Shown here piece by piece: positions 9,177 through 19,089 of a DNA stretch of 64,000 nucleotides. The stretch lies in NCBI GenBank assembly GCA_021783235.1, contig JAJXUD010000011.1, forward strand, positions 1 through 64,000, read 5' to 3'. The position numbers and the translations under genes were made by a program. How positions within the stretch are numbered: position 1 is the first letter of the stretch; each line of letters begins with the position of its first letter. Under the pieces are notes generated by a model. That model was not told the origin of the DNA. It did no database searches and worked only from the letters and a program-made list of their open reading frames with translations. The stretch is from Myxococcales bacterium (lineage in GTDB: Bacteria; Myxococcota; Myxococcia; Myxococcales; JAKAPL01).

Positions 9177-9706
9177 TCGGGAAGCCCGAGCGATCGGAAG
9201 CGGTCGATGATCGATCGGAACTCGGCCCGCTCCCGCTTCTGCTCGGACCAGCCCGAGGCGATCCAGCGCTCGAGGCGGGAGCCCTCGGTGCGGAAGCGCC
9301 AGTGCGATCCGGAGAGCTGGAAGGCGCGGTTCGCGACCGGTAGCGCGAGGAGCAGCACCCAGGCGAGGTAGGCGCCCCGCAGCGCGCCCAAAACGAAGCC
9401 GAAGAATCGGTCGCCCCGCCCCCAGGCGCCGCGGGCCACGAGGCGCCGGGCGACGCCGACGAGGAGCGGCGAGAGGACGAGGTAGGCGACGAGTCCGACC
9501 GCGACGCCGAAGGCCACCACGCGCAAGCCGGGAGCGAGGCCCGCAAGCCCCCTCACGTGGCGGGCGAGCAGCGGCCCCGCGAGGAGGCCGGCGCCGCTCG
9601 CGAGCGCGAGGGCGATGAGCTTCGCGAGCTGCGCCGAGGCGCCGCGCATCGCGCCACCGACGGCGAGGACGAGGACGAGGAGCGCGAGCCAGAGATCGAG
9701 CAGCAA
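9170..9706 (-). CDS. CvpA-family membrane protein
   Basis: A 178-residue integral membrane protein with four predicted hydrophobic segments (about residues 5-20, 28-45, 62-82 and 105-125) and a polar C-terminal tail. This is the CvpA/colicin V production layout. In E. coli cvpA lies with purF and affects envelope stress; the molecular activity is not settled. It is the last gene of the Hsp70-J protein-CvpA minus-strand group. Its 3' end overlaps the convergent peroxiredoxin gene by 7 nt. Confidence 0.7.
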   Translation of the reverse strand: MLLDLWLALLVLVLAVGGAMRGASAQLAKLIALALASGAGLLAGPLLARHVRGLAGLAPGLRVVAFGVAVGLVAYLVLSPLLVGVARRLVARGAWGRGDRFFGFVLGALRGAYLAWVLLLALPVANRAFQLSGSHWRFRTEGSRLERWIASGWSEQKRERAEFRSIIDRFRSLGLPDQ

Positions 9707-9709
9707 GGG

Positions 9710-10264
9710 TCAGTGCCCGACCTTGAACTCCTGCTTCGGGAGCAGCTTCTCGGCCAGCGCGAGCTTCTCCTTGAACCGCTCGTTCGACGGCTCGAAGGTG
9801 AGCGCGAGCTTGAGGTTTCGGACCGCGGCCTCGGGCCGCTTCCCGTCGAGGTCGCGCATCGCCTGCTGGTAGAGCTGGCGCCCCTTCGGCGTCTGGCCGA
9901 TCTGCTCCTCCAACTCCTTCTTCTTCGCCGCCTTCGCCTCCTGCTCGCTCTCCTCGGTGAAGCGCAGCTTCTTCTCGCGCTCGGGGCCGCCGATGTCCGC
10001 GAGGTACTTCCGGCGCCGCCGGTCGTCCCGCAGGGTCACGTAGGCCTCGGTGACCCGCTTGTAGATCTTCGCGGCCTGCTCCTTGAAGGCGCACTCCGGC
10101 AGGGCGTTGTGCCGGTCCGGGTGGTAGAGGCGCGACTCGCGGTAGAAAGCCGCCTTGATGTCGGCAGGGTTCGCGCTCGTCGGCAGCTTCAAGATCTGAA
10201 AATAGTCGAGCTGGTCGAGGATTTGGGAGAGCGCCTCGGTCTCGATCTCGAACGACGGGTCCAT
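9710..10264 (-). CDS. J-domain protein with C-terminal TPR-like region
   Basis: A 184-residue protein with a J-domain at about residues 18-90 (YFQILKLPTSANPADIKAAF, then the catalytic HPD in YHPDRH), a charged helical linker (KAAKKKELEEQIGQTPKGRQ), and a TPR-like repeat (YQQAMRDLDGKRPEAAVRNL). It lies 3 nt downstream of the Hsp70-like gene on the same strand, so it is the likely cognate co-chaperone that stimulates that ATPase. The TPR part could recruit a client. It lacks the G/F and zinc regions of DnaJ. Confidence 0.85.
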   Translation of the reverse strand: MDPSFEIETEALSQILDQLDYFQILKLPTSANPADIKAAFYRESRLYHPDRHNALPECAFKEQAAKIYKRVTEAYVTLRDDRRRRKYLADIGGPEREKKLRFTEESEQEAKAAKKKELEEQIGQTPKGRQLYQQAMRDLDGKRPEAAVRNLKLALTFEPSNERFKEKLALAEKLLPKQEFKVGH

Positions 10265-10267
10265 GGT

Positions 10268-11854
<1,587 letters not shown>

Positions 11855-11905
11855 CTGTGCTCGATGCCTCCTTCGCGCTCCGTCCCCACGGGGCCCTCGC
11901 GATCG

Positions 11906-11934
11906 ATCCTATCGACCGCGCGCCCGAGGGTCAA
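11906..11934 (-). promoter_or_regulatory. Promoter of the Hsp70-like gene
   Basis: On the minus strand TTGACC (11934-11929), a 17-nt spacer and TAGGAT (11911-11906) form a near-consensus sigma-70-type promoter. The leader to ATG 11854 is about 45 nt and includes an AAGGAGG ribosome site. No CIRCE or sigma-32-like element was seen, so it may be a housekeeping promoter. Confidence 0.65.
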
Positions 11935-12018
11935 ACGGGCGGAAATCTTGGAGGTTCGCCCCACGAAATGCAAGGGCGAGGCCGCGCGTTGATCACTCGA
12001 TCCAGAGAGGAGAGGCCG

Positions 12019-12825
12019 ATGTTGCTCGCGGTCAAGATCGACGACGCCGACCTGCTGCGCTGCGCGCTGGGCCCGCTCGGCCGATCCACTGGGCTCGCCG
12101 GGGCGCAGGTGGCCGCGGTGGGCTCGGGGGTCTTCCAGGGGAACGACGTGCTCCTCTCGCGGCGGCCGGGCTCGCTCGGCCCCGTGGACGTCCTCTCGAT
12201 GGCCCAGGGGACGAGCGACGGCCTCCTCCTCGCGACGCTCGACGAGCCGCCGGCCGGCCGGCACTTCTCCGAGGAGGCGATCCCGCCGCTCCGCCACCGG
12301 CAGTGGCTCTTCGCGGCGAGCGGCGAGCGCGCGACCGCCACCCCGGGTCTCGGCCGAGCCTTCGAGGCGCTGCCCGACTGGCTGCGCCGGCTCGGCGCCG
12401 CGGGCGACCTCGCCGAGCTCGCCTTCCTCCACTTCCTCGGCGAGCTCCACCGGGCCGGCGGCCTGCAGGGGCCCGCGGCCGATCCGGCCGCCGCCGCCGA
12501 GGCCCTGCGGTCGGCCGCCCGGGCGATCTCGACCCTGCCGGGCGGGGCCGACCTCGGCCTCGTCGCCCTCGGCGGCCGCTCCCTCGTGGCGCTGCGGCGC
12601 GAGCGGCCGCTCGCCCAGAGGCTCATCCGCGGGCTCGACGGCTGCGAGGACTGCGGGCTGCCCGCGGGCGCGCCGGAGAGCTCCCCGATCGGCCGGGCGC
12701 ACCGGCGGCTGCGGGGCATCGCGGTCACCGACGCCCCGCTGGACGGCGGCGGCTGGGTCGCGCTGCCCGAGCAGACGATCTTCTCGGTGGATCGCTCGCT
12801 CGAGCCCAGGCTCGAGCCCCTCTAG
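12019..12825 (+). CDS. Class II glutamine amidotransferase-like protein without catalytic Cys
   Basis: A 268-residue protein with a GAGAGGAGAGG ribosome site before ATG 12019. Several stretches match the YafJ-type class II (Ntn) glutamine amidotransferase layout: HRQWLFAASGE where active enzymes have W-x-FAHNG, LGLVALGGRSLVALR, and a C-terminal TDAPLDGGGWVALPEQTIFS. The N-terminus is Met-Leu-Leu, however, whereas active enzymes need Cys at position 2. The Asn-Gly of the oxyanion region is also replaced by Ser-Gly. It is therefore probably a non-catalytic, binding or regulatory member. The family call is by pattern and is moderate. Confidence 0.5.
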   Translation: MLLAVKIDDADLLRCALGPLGRSTGLAGAQVAAVGSGVFQGNDVLLSRRPGSLGPVDVLSMAQGTSDGLLLATLDEPPAGRHFSEEAIPPLRHRQWLFAASGERATATPGLGRAFEALPDWLRRLGAAGDLAELAFLHFLGELHRAGGLQGPAADPAAAAEALRSAARAISTLPGGADLGLVALGGRSLVALRRERPLAQRLIRGLDGCEDCGLPAGAPESSPIGRAHRRLRGIAVTDAPLDGGGWVALPEQTIFSVDRSLEPRLEPL

Positions 12826-12833
12826 CGAGCGCT

Positions 12834-13880
12834 CTACTCGCCCCAGCCGCGGGGGACGAAGAGCCGCTCGTAGAGCTCGATCGCGTAGCGATCGGTCATC
12901 CCGCAGAGGAAATCGACGACCTCGCGCTCGAGCCCGTCGTCCTCGCGCCGCGTGGGCCAGAGCTCGCGGTGGAAGCGCTCGGGATCCTCGAGGCAGTGGG
13001 CGCGCAGGTCGGAGAGGAGCTTCTTCGCCTTCACGAACTCCGCGTGGACCAGCGGGTTCTCGTAGACCCGCGCGTAGAGGAAGTCCCGCAGGGCGAGCAG
13101 GGCGCCGTGGACCTCCTCGCTCAGCTCGACGTGCTCGGCCCGGTCGAGGTCGTTGCGCGAGACGACGTCGCGCACGAGCGCGTCGAGCCGCTCGCCGTGG
13201 CTCTGGCCCAGCAGCTTCGCGACGGGCCCCGGCACGTCCCGCTCCTCGAGCAGCCCGGCACGGACGGCGTCGTCGAGGTCGTGGCAGACGTAGGCCACGA
13301 TGTCCGCGATCCGCACGACCTCCGCCTCGAGCGTCAGCGCCTTCTGCCCCGCGCCCTGCATGAGCACCGCGCCCTTGCCCTTCGTGTGGCGCAGGATTCC
13401 GTCGCGCACCTCGATCGTGAGGTTCAGCCCCGCGCCGTCGCGCTCGAGCTTCTCGACCACCCTCACCGACTGGCGGACGTGGTGGAAGCCCTCGGGCAGG
13501 ATCTCGCGCAGGACGCTCTCGCCCGCGTGGCCGAAGGGCGTGTGGCCGAGGTCGTGGCCCATGCACATCGCCTCGACGAGGCTCTCGTTCAGGCCGAGCG
13601 CCCGGGCGACGGTCCGCGCCACCTGCGAGACCTCGAGCGTGTGCATGAGCCGCGTCCGGTAGTGATCGCCCTTCGGAGCGAGGAAGACCTGCGTCTTCCC
13701 CTTCAGCCGCCGGAACGACTTGCTGTGGAGGATCCGGTCGCGGTCGCGCTGGAAGGCCGTCCGCAGGTCGTCCTCGACCTCCGGCCGCTCGCGACCCCGC
13801 GTCTCGGCCGCGCGCGCGGCCCGCGGGTGGAGCGTGCGCCGCTCGATCTCCTCGAGCTTCTCTCGGACCGTGACGACCAT
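12834..13880 (-). CDS. dgt: dGTPase-like HD-domain phosphohydrolase
   Basis: A 348-residue member of the dGTP triphosphohydrolase family, which splits dNTPs to deoxynucleoside and tripolyphosphate. The metal-binding HD motif residues are visible: HTLEVSQVAR (His), CMGHDLGHTPFGHAGE (His-Asp plus following His) and ADIVAYVCHDLDDA (Asp). The N-terminal DLRTAFQRDRDRILHSKSFR with KGKTQVF is typical of this family. The short form (about 350 residues) lacks the E. coli insert. GGAGACACC precedes the ATG. It could balance the dNTP pool with the salvage genes nearby. Confidence 0.85.
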   Translation of the reverse strand: MVVTVREKLEEIERRTLHPRAARAAETRGRERPEVEDDLRTAFQRDRDRILHSKSFRRLKGKTQVFLAPKGDHYRTRLMHTLEVSQVARTVARALGLNESLVEAMCMGHDLGHTPFGHAGESVLREILPEGFHHVRQSVRVVEKLERDGAGLNLTIEVRDGILRHTKGKGAVLMQGAGQKALTLEAEVVRIADIVAYVCHDLDDAVRAGLLEERDVPGPVAKLLGQSHGERLDALVRDVVSRNDLDRAEHVELSEEVHGALLALRDFLYARVYENPLVHAEFVKAKKLLSDLRAHCLEDPERFHRELWPTRREDDGLEREVVDFLCGMTDRYAIELYERLFVPRGWGE

Positions 13881-13931
13881 CGGTGTCTCCTTTCGGGAGC
13901 CGTGCAGAGGATAATCGCGGCGCCGCCCCGT

Positions 13932-14690
13932 TCAACGGAGGCCGAAGAACGAGGCCTCGAGGACGAGCACGAGCAGGTTCGAGCTCGCGTGAAAGAGGAT
14001 GCCGGCGGTCAGATCCCCGGTCCGAGCGCGCAGCCAGCCGAAGAGCAGCGCCGGGAAGAAGACCGCGAGCCGCCAGGGGTACGGCTCGACCAGGTGGCCG
14101 AGCGCGAAGAGCCCTTGCGTCCAGAGGAAGGCTCCGCCGACCCGGATGCCGAGGAGGGGCACCCCCGGGCCGAAGCGGAGCTCGAGCCGCTCTTGGAGGT
14201 AGCCCCGGTAGAAGAGCTCCTCGGGCAGCGCCACGACGAGGAGCTGGTCGATCACCGAGAGGGCAAAGCGCGGCGGCAACCGGAGCGCGAAGCCGCGGGA
14301 GGCGCCGTAGGGGCCGAGGAGCGCGGCGAGCGCCGGCGGCAGCCGGGGGATCGACCGGACGAAGCCCCAGAAGGCGAGCCCGTAGAGGGGGAAGACCACG
14401 GCCGCGAAGGCGAGGAAATAGAGGAGCGAGCGGCCGAGCCGCTTCGCCGAGAGGCCGTAGTCCTCGGGGAACTCGCCGCGCCGCCGCATCGCGAGCACGG
14501 GCAGGTAGAGGAAGAGGATCGCGGCCCAGCTCTTCGCGTGGAAGAGGCCGTCGAGCAGCGGGACCGGCGCGACGAGCCCGCCGAGGAGCGGGTCCAGGAC
14601 CCACTTCGCCGCGGCGATGCCGCCGATCGCGAGCGCCCAGAGCCCGAGGCACTCGCGAAAGGCCGCGCGGCCCTCTAGCGAGACGTTCAC
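13932..14690 (-). CDS. CPBP-family intramembrane glutamic protease
   Basis: A 252-residue membrane protein with about eight hydrophobic segments. The CPBP (Abi/Rce1-type) motif EELFYRGYLQERL supplies the Glu-Glu and Arg. FLWTQGLFALGHLVEPYPW supplies the first His, and GILFHASSNLLV the last His. Such proteases cut membrane substrates. In Myxococcota some (Mrt types) process MYXO-CTERM proteins, but no such tail was found here. GTG 14690 was chosen because TACCGT, a -10-like box, ends 6 nt before it. Confidence 0.75.
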   Translation of the reverse strand: MNVSLEGRAAFRECLGLWALAIGGIAAAKWVLDPLLGGLVAPVPLLDGLFHAKSWAAILFLYLPVLAMRRRGEFPEDYGLSAKRLGRSLLYFLAFAAVVFPLYGLAFWGFVRSIPRLPPALAALLGPYGASRGFALRLPPRFALSVIDQLLVVALPEELFYRGYLQERLELRFGPGVPLLGIRVGGAFLWTQGLFALGHLVEPYPWRLAVFFPALLFGWLRARTGDLTAGILFHASSNLLVLVLEASFFGLR

Positions 14691-14859
14691 CGCGCCACGG
14701 TAGCAGAGCGGACCGACGCCGCGCGCGAATCCACGCCCGACGACCCTCACCGCCTCGGCGCAGGCGCCTCCACGGAGAGACGAGGGGCTCGAGCGCCCTC
14801 GTCCCTCGGACCGGGGCGATTCCGGCGCCGAACCGGCCCACGCGTCGTTCCCACCGCGC

Positions 14860-14889
14860 TTGTCTCCCTTTCGCCCCGCGCGGTATAGA
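14860..14889 (+). promoter_or_regulatory. Promoter of the tdk-upp-hpt operon
   Basis: TTGTCT (14860-14865), an 18-nt spacer and TATAGA (14884-14889). The GTG of tdk lies 12 nt beyond, so the leader would be only about 5 nt. The rest of the 211-nt gap 14691-14901 shows nothing else recognisable. Confidence 0.55.
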
Positions 14890-14901
14890 CCCTCTCCCAA
14901 C

Positions 14902-15528
14902 GTGAACCCGCTCCCCAAAGGCATCGGCTGGATCGAGGTCATCTGCGGCCCGATGTTCTCCGGCAAGACCGAGGAGCTCATCCGCCGGCTCAAGCGGGCC
15001 GAGATCGCCCGCCAGAAGGTCCAGATCTTCAAGCCGCGCATCGACCAGCGCTATGCCGAGGCGCACGTCGTCTCCCACAGCGAGCAGAAGCTCCCCTCGG
15101 CGCCCATCGACCGGGCGGAGGAGATCCTCGAGCGGCTCGATCCCGCGGCGCAGGTGGTCGGCGTCGACGAGGTGCAGTTCCTCGGCCCCGGGGCGGTCCG
15201 CGTCTGCGAGCAGCTCGCCGACCGGGGGCTTCGGGTCATCGTCGCGGGGCTCGACCAGGATTATCGCGGCGTCCCCTTCGAGCCGATGCCGCAGCTCCTC
15301 GCGGTGGCCGAGTTCGTCACGAAGGAGCTCGCGGTCTGCGTGGTCTGCGGCAACCCGGCCCACCGCTCGCAGCGGCTCGCGCAGGGCGAGCAGCGCGTCC
15401 TCGTCGGGGCCCGCGGCTCCTACGAGGCCCGCTGCCGCGCCTGCTTCCGGCCGGAGGGCGACGCGCCCACCGCCCGCGCCGCGGCCGAGCCGGCCCAGCC
15501 AGGCCTGCCGCTCCGGGAGGAGCCGTGA
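14902..15528 (+). CDS. tdk: Thymidine kinase
   Basis: A 208-residue type II thymidine kinase that phosphorylates thymidine with ATP. It shows the P-loop [16 protein letters not shown] near residues 14-29, the Asp-Glu of the Walker B equivalent in [11 protein letters not shown], the lasso region [15 protein letters not shown], and a four-Cys zinc site (CVVCGNPA and later CRAC). GTG 14902 fits the promoter and the family N-terminus. A stop/start GTGA overlap couples it to the next gene. Confidence 0.92.
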   Translation: MNPLPKGIGWIEVICGPMFSGKTEELIRRLKRAEIARQKVQIFKPRIDQRYAEAHVVSHSEQKLPSAPIDRAEEILERLDPAAQVVGVDEVQFLGPGAVRVCEQLADRGLRVIVAGLDQDYRGVPFEPMPQLLAVAEFVTKELAVCVVCGNPAHRSQRLAQGEQRVLVGARGSYEARCRACFRPEGDAPTARAAAEPAQPGLPLREEP

Positions 15529-16340
15529 GAGACGCGCTCTACGAGACGAGCCAGTTCCGGCTGAGCGAGATCGAGCACCGCTACGGGCCAGGGGTCCACA
15601 TCCTCGCAAACCCCTTCCTCCTCACGCAGCTCGCGACGCTCTGCGCGAAGGAGACCACCCAGCCCGCCATCAACCAGCTCGTCGCCCAGATCTACGGCGA
15701 CCTCGTCAAGACGTTCATCAACTGCGAGCTGCCGCGCCAGCGCGTCTCCATTCCGACCCGCATGATCGACCAGAACCCGCTCGGGGTCTTTCAGGGCGAG
15801 CTCGTCGACCCCTCGGTGCGCGTCGTCACGGTCAACATCGCCCGCGCCGGCACCCTCCCCTCGCAGGTCACCTACGACCTCCTGAACCAGCTCCTCGACC
15901 CGCGGCTCGTGCGGCAGGACCACCTCATCATGGCCCGCCAGGTGGACGAGAAGCACCAGGTGACCGGCTCGACCATCTTCGGCGCCAAGGTGGGCGGCGA
16001 CGTCGACGACTCCTTCCTCCTCTTCCCCGATCCCATGGGCGCGACCGGGTCGTCGATGGCCGAGGCGATCGACTGGTACAAGGCGAAGGTGCCCGGCAAG
16101 CCGCGGCGCATCGTCACCCTGAACCTCATCGTCACCCCGGAGTACCTGCGCCGGCTGCGCGACCGGCAGCCGGAGGTCGTGGTCTACGCGCTCCGCCTCG
16201 ACCGCGGCCTCTCGCCGCCCGAGGTCTTCTCGACGGTTCCGGGGACCCACTGGGAGAAGGAGCGGGGGCTCGACGATCGGCAGTACATCGTGCCGGGCGG
16301 GGGCGGCTTCGGGGAGATCATGAACAATGCCTACGTCTGA
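15525..16340 (+). CDS. upp: Uracil phosphoribosyltransferase-like protein
   Basis: A 271-residue PRTase. The segment [20 protein letters not shown] matches the UPRT region that recognises [24 protein letters not shown] matches the PRPP loop (DPMLATG in Upp). [20 protein letters not shown] and [10 protein letters not shown] match the C-terminal uracil-site region. It is about 60 residues longer than the usual 208, with an extended N-terminus, so it is a divergent branch. It makes UMP from uracil. It overlaps tdk by 4 nt and hpt by 14 nt in one salvage operon. Confidence 0.75.
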   Translation: MRDALYETSQFRLSEIEHRYGPGVHILANPFLLTQLATLCAKETTQPAINQLVAQIYGDLVKTFINCELPRQRVSIPTRMIDQNPLGVFQGELVDPSVRVVTVNIARAGTLPSQVTYDLLNQLLDPRLVRQDHLIMARQVDEKHQVTGSTIFGAKVGGDVDDSFLLFPDPMGATGSSMAEAIDWYKAKVPGKPRRIVTLNLIVTPEYLRRLRDRQPEVVVYALRLDRGLSPPEVFSTVPGTHWEKERGLDDRQYIVPGGGGFGEIMNNAYV

Positions 16341-16878
16341 GAGACAGCGGGGCGAGGTGCGGGAGCTCTTCTCCGCCGCCCGGATCGCCGAGCGGGTGCG
16401 GGAGCTCGGGCGCGAGATCGGAGAGAGCCACCCGACGGGCGAGCTCGTGCTGCTCTCGGTCCTCAAGGGCAGCTTCATCTTCGCCGCCGACCTCGCGCGG
16501 GCGATCGACCGGCCGCTGCGGGTCGACTTCCTCGGCCTCTCCTCCTACGGAGGCCAGACCGAGAGCACGGGGGTGGTCCAGATCACGAGCGATCTGACGA
16601 AGCCCATCGAGGGGGCGCACGTCGTGGTGGTCGAGGACATCATCGACACCGGGCTCACCATGGCCTACCTGCTCGAGAACCTCGCCACGCGAAAGCCCGC
16701 CTCGGTGCAGGTCTGCGCGATGCTCGAGAAGCCCTCGCGGGCGCGCCGCCAGATCCGGATCGACTACAAGGGCTTCGTCATCCCGGACGAGTTCGTGGTG
16801 GGCTACGGCCTCGACTACGGCGAGCGCTACCGAAACCTCCCCTTCATCGGCGTGCTCACCCCGCCCGGGGGGGCGTGA
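16327..16878 (+). CDS. hpt: Hypoxanthine phosphoribosyltransferase
   Basis: A 183-residue PRTase that converts hypoxanthine or guanine with PRPP to IMP or GMP. Motifs are [19 protein letters not shown], the short flexible loop [19 protein letters not shown], the PRPP site [14 protein letters not shown], and the purine-site region [19 protein letters not shown]. All are canonical. It begins inside the 3' end of the UPRT gene, consistent with coupled translation. Confidence 0.93.
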   Translation: MPTSERQRGEVRELFSAARIAERVRELGREIGESHPTGELVLLSVLKGSFIFAADLARAIDRPLRVDFLGLSSYGGQTESTGVVQITSDLTKPIEGAHVVVVEDIIDTGLTMAYLLENLATRKPASVQVCAMLEKPSRARRQIRIDYKGFVIPDEFVVGYGLDYGERYRNLPFIGVLTPPGGA

Positions 16879-16879
16879 G

Positions 16880-17614
16880 ATGGCCGAAGCGCACGTCGGC
16901 GGCGGCCTGCGCGGCGCCTTCTTGACCCTCGTCATCCTCGCCCTGCTCGGGCTCGTCGGCTGGCTGCTCTCCGAGCGGAACTACCACCACTATTTTCTCC
17001 ACGCCGACGGCGAGACGGTCCTCGTCGAGCGCGGGTTTCAGCTCCCGTACGGCCACGGGCCGTTTCGGCCCCGCGACCCGCAGCTCGCCCAGGCGTACGC
17101 GCCCCTGCGGCTGCCGCCCGGCGTGCCGCCGCCCCCGGACGAGGAGCTCGAGGAGCGCTTCGAGCTCGACCGGCGGCTCGGAGAGCTCCTTCTCGCCTCG
17201 GCGCAAAAGCGGATCTCCGAGAAGGATCCCTCGCACCTCGCCGAGGGGATCGGCTACCTCGATCGAGCCGAGCTGCTCCCCGACCTCGGCTCGGACCAGC
17301 GGCGCGAGCTGCGGACGCTGCGCTCCGAGGTCGCCTACTTCGAGGCCTCGGACAAGATCGCCCGGGCGCTCGAGGCGCTGCGCCAGGCCCGCGACCTCCT
17401 GCGGCTCGGCAGCGAGGGGCGGGAGACGAACGCCCGCGAGAGCGCCGACCTGCTCGAACGGATCGAGCCGCCGCTCGCCGCGCTCATCCGCGCCGCCTCC
17501 GCGACCGGCATCGCCCCGGCCCCGCAGAGCGCCCTGCCGCCCCCGGCCCCGCCGGGACCCGCGCCCGACGGCGGCACGCCGAGCAGCGGCGCCCTGGACG
17601 CCGGAGCACGATAG
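16880..17614 (+). CDS. Membrane-anchored protein of unknown function
   Basis: A 244-residue protein with one N-terminal membrane helix (FLTLVILALLGLVGWLLSE, about 14-32). A short region (NYHHYFLHADGETVLVERGF) and a charged alpha-helical stretch (about 90-200) follow. The C-terminal 35 residues are Pro/Ala-rich. No enzyme motif is seen. It begins 1 nt after the hpt stop, so it is co-transcribed with the salvage operon, although nothing links it to nucleotide metabolism. It probably acts as a periplasmic-side scaffold. Confidence 0.7.
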   Translation: MAEAHVGGGLRGAFLTLVILALLGLVGWLLSERNYHHYFLHADGETVLVERGFQLPYGHGPFRPRDPQLAQAYAPLRLPPGVPPPPDEELEERFELDRRLGELLLASAQKRISEKDPSHLAEGIGYLDRAELLPDLGSDQRRELRTLRSEVAYFEASDKIARALEALRQARDLLRLGSEGRETNARESADLLERIEPPLAALIRAASATGIAPAPQSALPPPAPPGPAPDGGTPSSGALDAGAR

Positions 17615-17628
17615 GGCGCGCGTCGTCC

Positions 17629-17658
17629 TTGACGTTCGCTCGAACGCCGTCCTATTCC
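17629..17658 (+). promoter_or_regulatory. Promoter of the tandem Cys-rich lipoprotein genes
   Basis: TTGACG (17629-17634), an 18-nt spacer and TATTCC (17653-17658). A short leader with the strong ribosome site ACGGAGGGAAG precedes ATG 17682. Confidence 0.5.
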
Positions 17659-17681
17659 ATCTCTTACGGAGGGAAGCATCC

Positions 17682-17999
17682 ATGCGCAGATCCATTCGCC
17701 TCGCCGTCGCCGCCGCGGCCGTCGCCCTGGGCTCGGCCGCTTGCGGGGGCGCCCCCTGCAGCCAGTACTGCCAGAAGATCATCCAGTGCTGGCCGGCGTG
17801 GCACAACAACCAATCCTGCAGCGGCTCCCAGACCACTTGCGTCGAGCGCTGCCAGGAGGCCGATTCGATCGACCACACCGGCGACTTCGCGGGGATGGCC
17901 TCCTGCGTCACGAACCCGAACCTCTCCTGCGGCGACCTGACGGGCTCGGATCCCCACTGCCCGGGTGCGCAGCTGAACTTCGACAACACGTGCCAGTGA
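17682..17999 (+). CDS. Small Cys-rich lipoprotein, copy 1
   Basis: A 105-residue protein with a signal peptide and a lipobox ending SAAC. The mature part holds eleven cysteines counting the lipidated one (CSQYCQKIIQC, TCVERCQEA, then CVTNPNLSC). It shares the pattern CSxYCQK-x-C-x-TCxERCxEA-x-D-x-TGDFA-x-CVxNPNxSCxDL with the next gene, so the two arose by tandem duplication. An outer-membrane or periplasmic disulfide-stabilised protein is likely; the function is unknown. ACGGAGGG is the ribosome site. Confidence 0.75.
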   Translation: MRRSIRLAVAAAAVALGSAACGGAPCSQYCQKIIQCWPAWHNNQSCSGSQTTCVERCQEADSIDHTGDFAGMASCVTNPNLSCGDLTGSDPHCPGAQLNFDNTCQ

Positions 18000-18415
18000 T
18001 GCGAAGGCTCCTGCTCGCCGCCGCCGCGCTCTCGGGGCTCGTCGCCTGCGGCGCCCCCTGCAGCGCTTACTGCCAGAAGCTCCTCTCGTGCGCCCCCACG
18101 AGCCAGCTCGCCTGCGAGGATGAGCCGACGTGCGAGGAGCGCTGTAGCGAGGCCAACGCCGAGGACCGGACGGGCGACTTCGCGGCGGGCACCGCCTGCG
18201 TCGCGAACCCGAACTACAGCTGCACCGATCTCCTGAACGGCGCCTGCCCCGCGCCGCAGGCGCCAGCGACGCTGCCCGCCGTCCAGAGCTGCACCGCGGT
18301 GGGCGGCGGCCGCAACGGCTTCGTCTTCCCGACCTACGCGAGCGCCCCCTGGCAGATGTGCTCCCTCCAGCCCGGGACGATCGGCGGGATCGGCTGCTCG
18401 GTCACCGGCGGCTGA
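17999..18415 (+). CDS. Small Cys-rich lipoprotein, copy 2
   Basis: A 138-residue paralogue of the preceding protein. It has a signal peptide and lipobox (GLVACGAP), then CSAYCQKLLSC, TCEERCSEA, TGDFAAG and CVANPNYSC. It carries an extra C-terminal domain of about 50 residues with three further Cys (QSCTAVGGG, QMCSLQ, IGCSVTGG). Its ATG shares one base with the upstream stop (TGATG), so the pair is translationally coupled. Function unknown. Confidence 0.75.
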   Translation: MRRLLLAAAALSGLVACGAPCSAYCQKLLSCAPTSQLACEDEPTCEERCSEANAEDRTGDFAAGTACVANPNYSCTDLLNGACPAPQAPATLPAVQSCTAVGGGRNGFVFPTYASAPWQMCSLQPGTIGGIGCSVTGG

Positions 18416-18517
18416 GCCCCCCAGGGCCTCGGCAAAGTCGCGAGGGACCCCTGCACCAGCGCTCGGCGTGTAGGCGATGAAGCACTGGGTCTCTCCCCGG
18501 CAGCCTTCCAAACGACA

Positions 18518-18547
18518 CGGGCCCGGGAGATCGCTCTCCCGGGCCCG
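18518..18547. terminator. Strong hairpin, probable terminator
   Basis: A 13-bp perfect stem (18518-18530 with 18535-18547) and a TCGC loop. On the minus strand it lies about 60 nt after the stop of the orphan gene and is followed by TGTCGTTTGG, a weak U-tract. It may also stop read-through from the lipoprotein pair on the plus strand. Confidence 0.55.
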
Positions 18548-18608
18548 CCGACTGCCATCCCGTGGGCAGCCCGCACGTTGCACGGACCGCGCCGTGCCGC
18601 ACCAGGAA

Positions 18609-18986
18609 CTACGGGCCCTGGTTGCCGGAGCCGCTGGGCGTCTTGTCCGCCGGCGCGACAGGTCCTCGGGTCAACCCCGGGACCTGCTTGCCGTCTGGCT
18701 CGACGTAGACCAGCCCACCCTTGCCACCCGGGGTGATCGCCAGCTTCTGGCGCTTCCCCTTGTCGGTGCCGTGGACCTTCTTGGTCAGCTTGGCCGCCTT
18801 GGCGTCGGTGACGGCGTTGAATGCCGTCAGAGCCGCTTCGAAGAGCTGCGCCAGTTGTGCTGGCAGCAGAACCTTCCCGAGCAGAGTCACCTGGGAGGTC
18901 GCGGGGAGCAGCGTGTACCTGATCCAGGGCGCCGGCCGACTCGACTTGCCCGGCTGAAGACCCATTCCGGCGCCCTGGACTGCCAC
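18609..18986 (-). CDS. Hypothetical protein
   Basis: A 125-residue frame with a GTG start and an AGAAGG ribosome site about 4 nt before it, plus a terminator-like hairpin downstream. The N-terminal half is hydrophobic and helical (TLLGKVLLPAQLAQLFEAAL). The C-terminal half is Lys/Gly-rich (KLTKKVHGTDKGKRQKLAIT). I do not recognise it. It uses more TTG and CTTG codons than its neighbours and sits beside a tandem array, so it may belong to an accessory patch. It could also be spurious. Confidence 0.45.
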   Translation of the reverse strand: MAVQGAGMGLQPGKSSRPAPWIRYTLLPATSQVTLLGKVLLPAQLAQLFEAALTAFNAVTDAKAAKLTKKVHGTDKGKRQKLAITPGGKGGLVYVEPDGKQVPGLTRGPVAPADKTPSGSGNQGP

Positions 18987-19089
18987 GGCCTTCTGTTGCG
19001 GCCTTCATAGATACAGGGGCCAGGAAGATCGAAAAGCGCGGCAACTTTCTGCGAAGGAGCGTTTCGTCCTGTGATCGCGAGGGGTTGCG

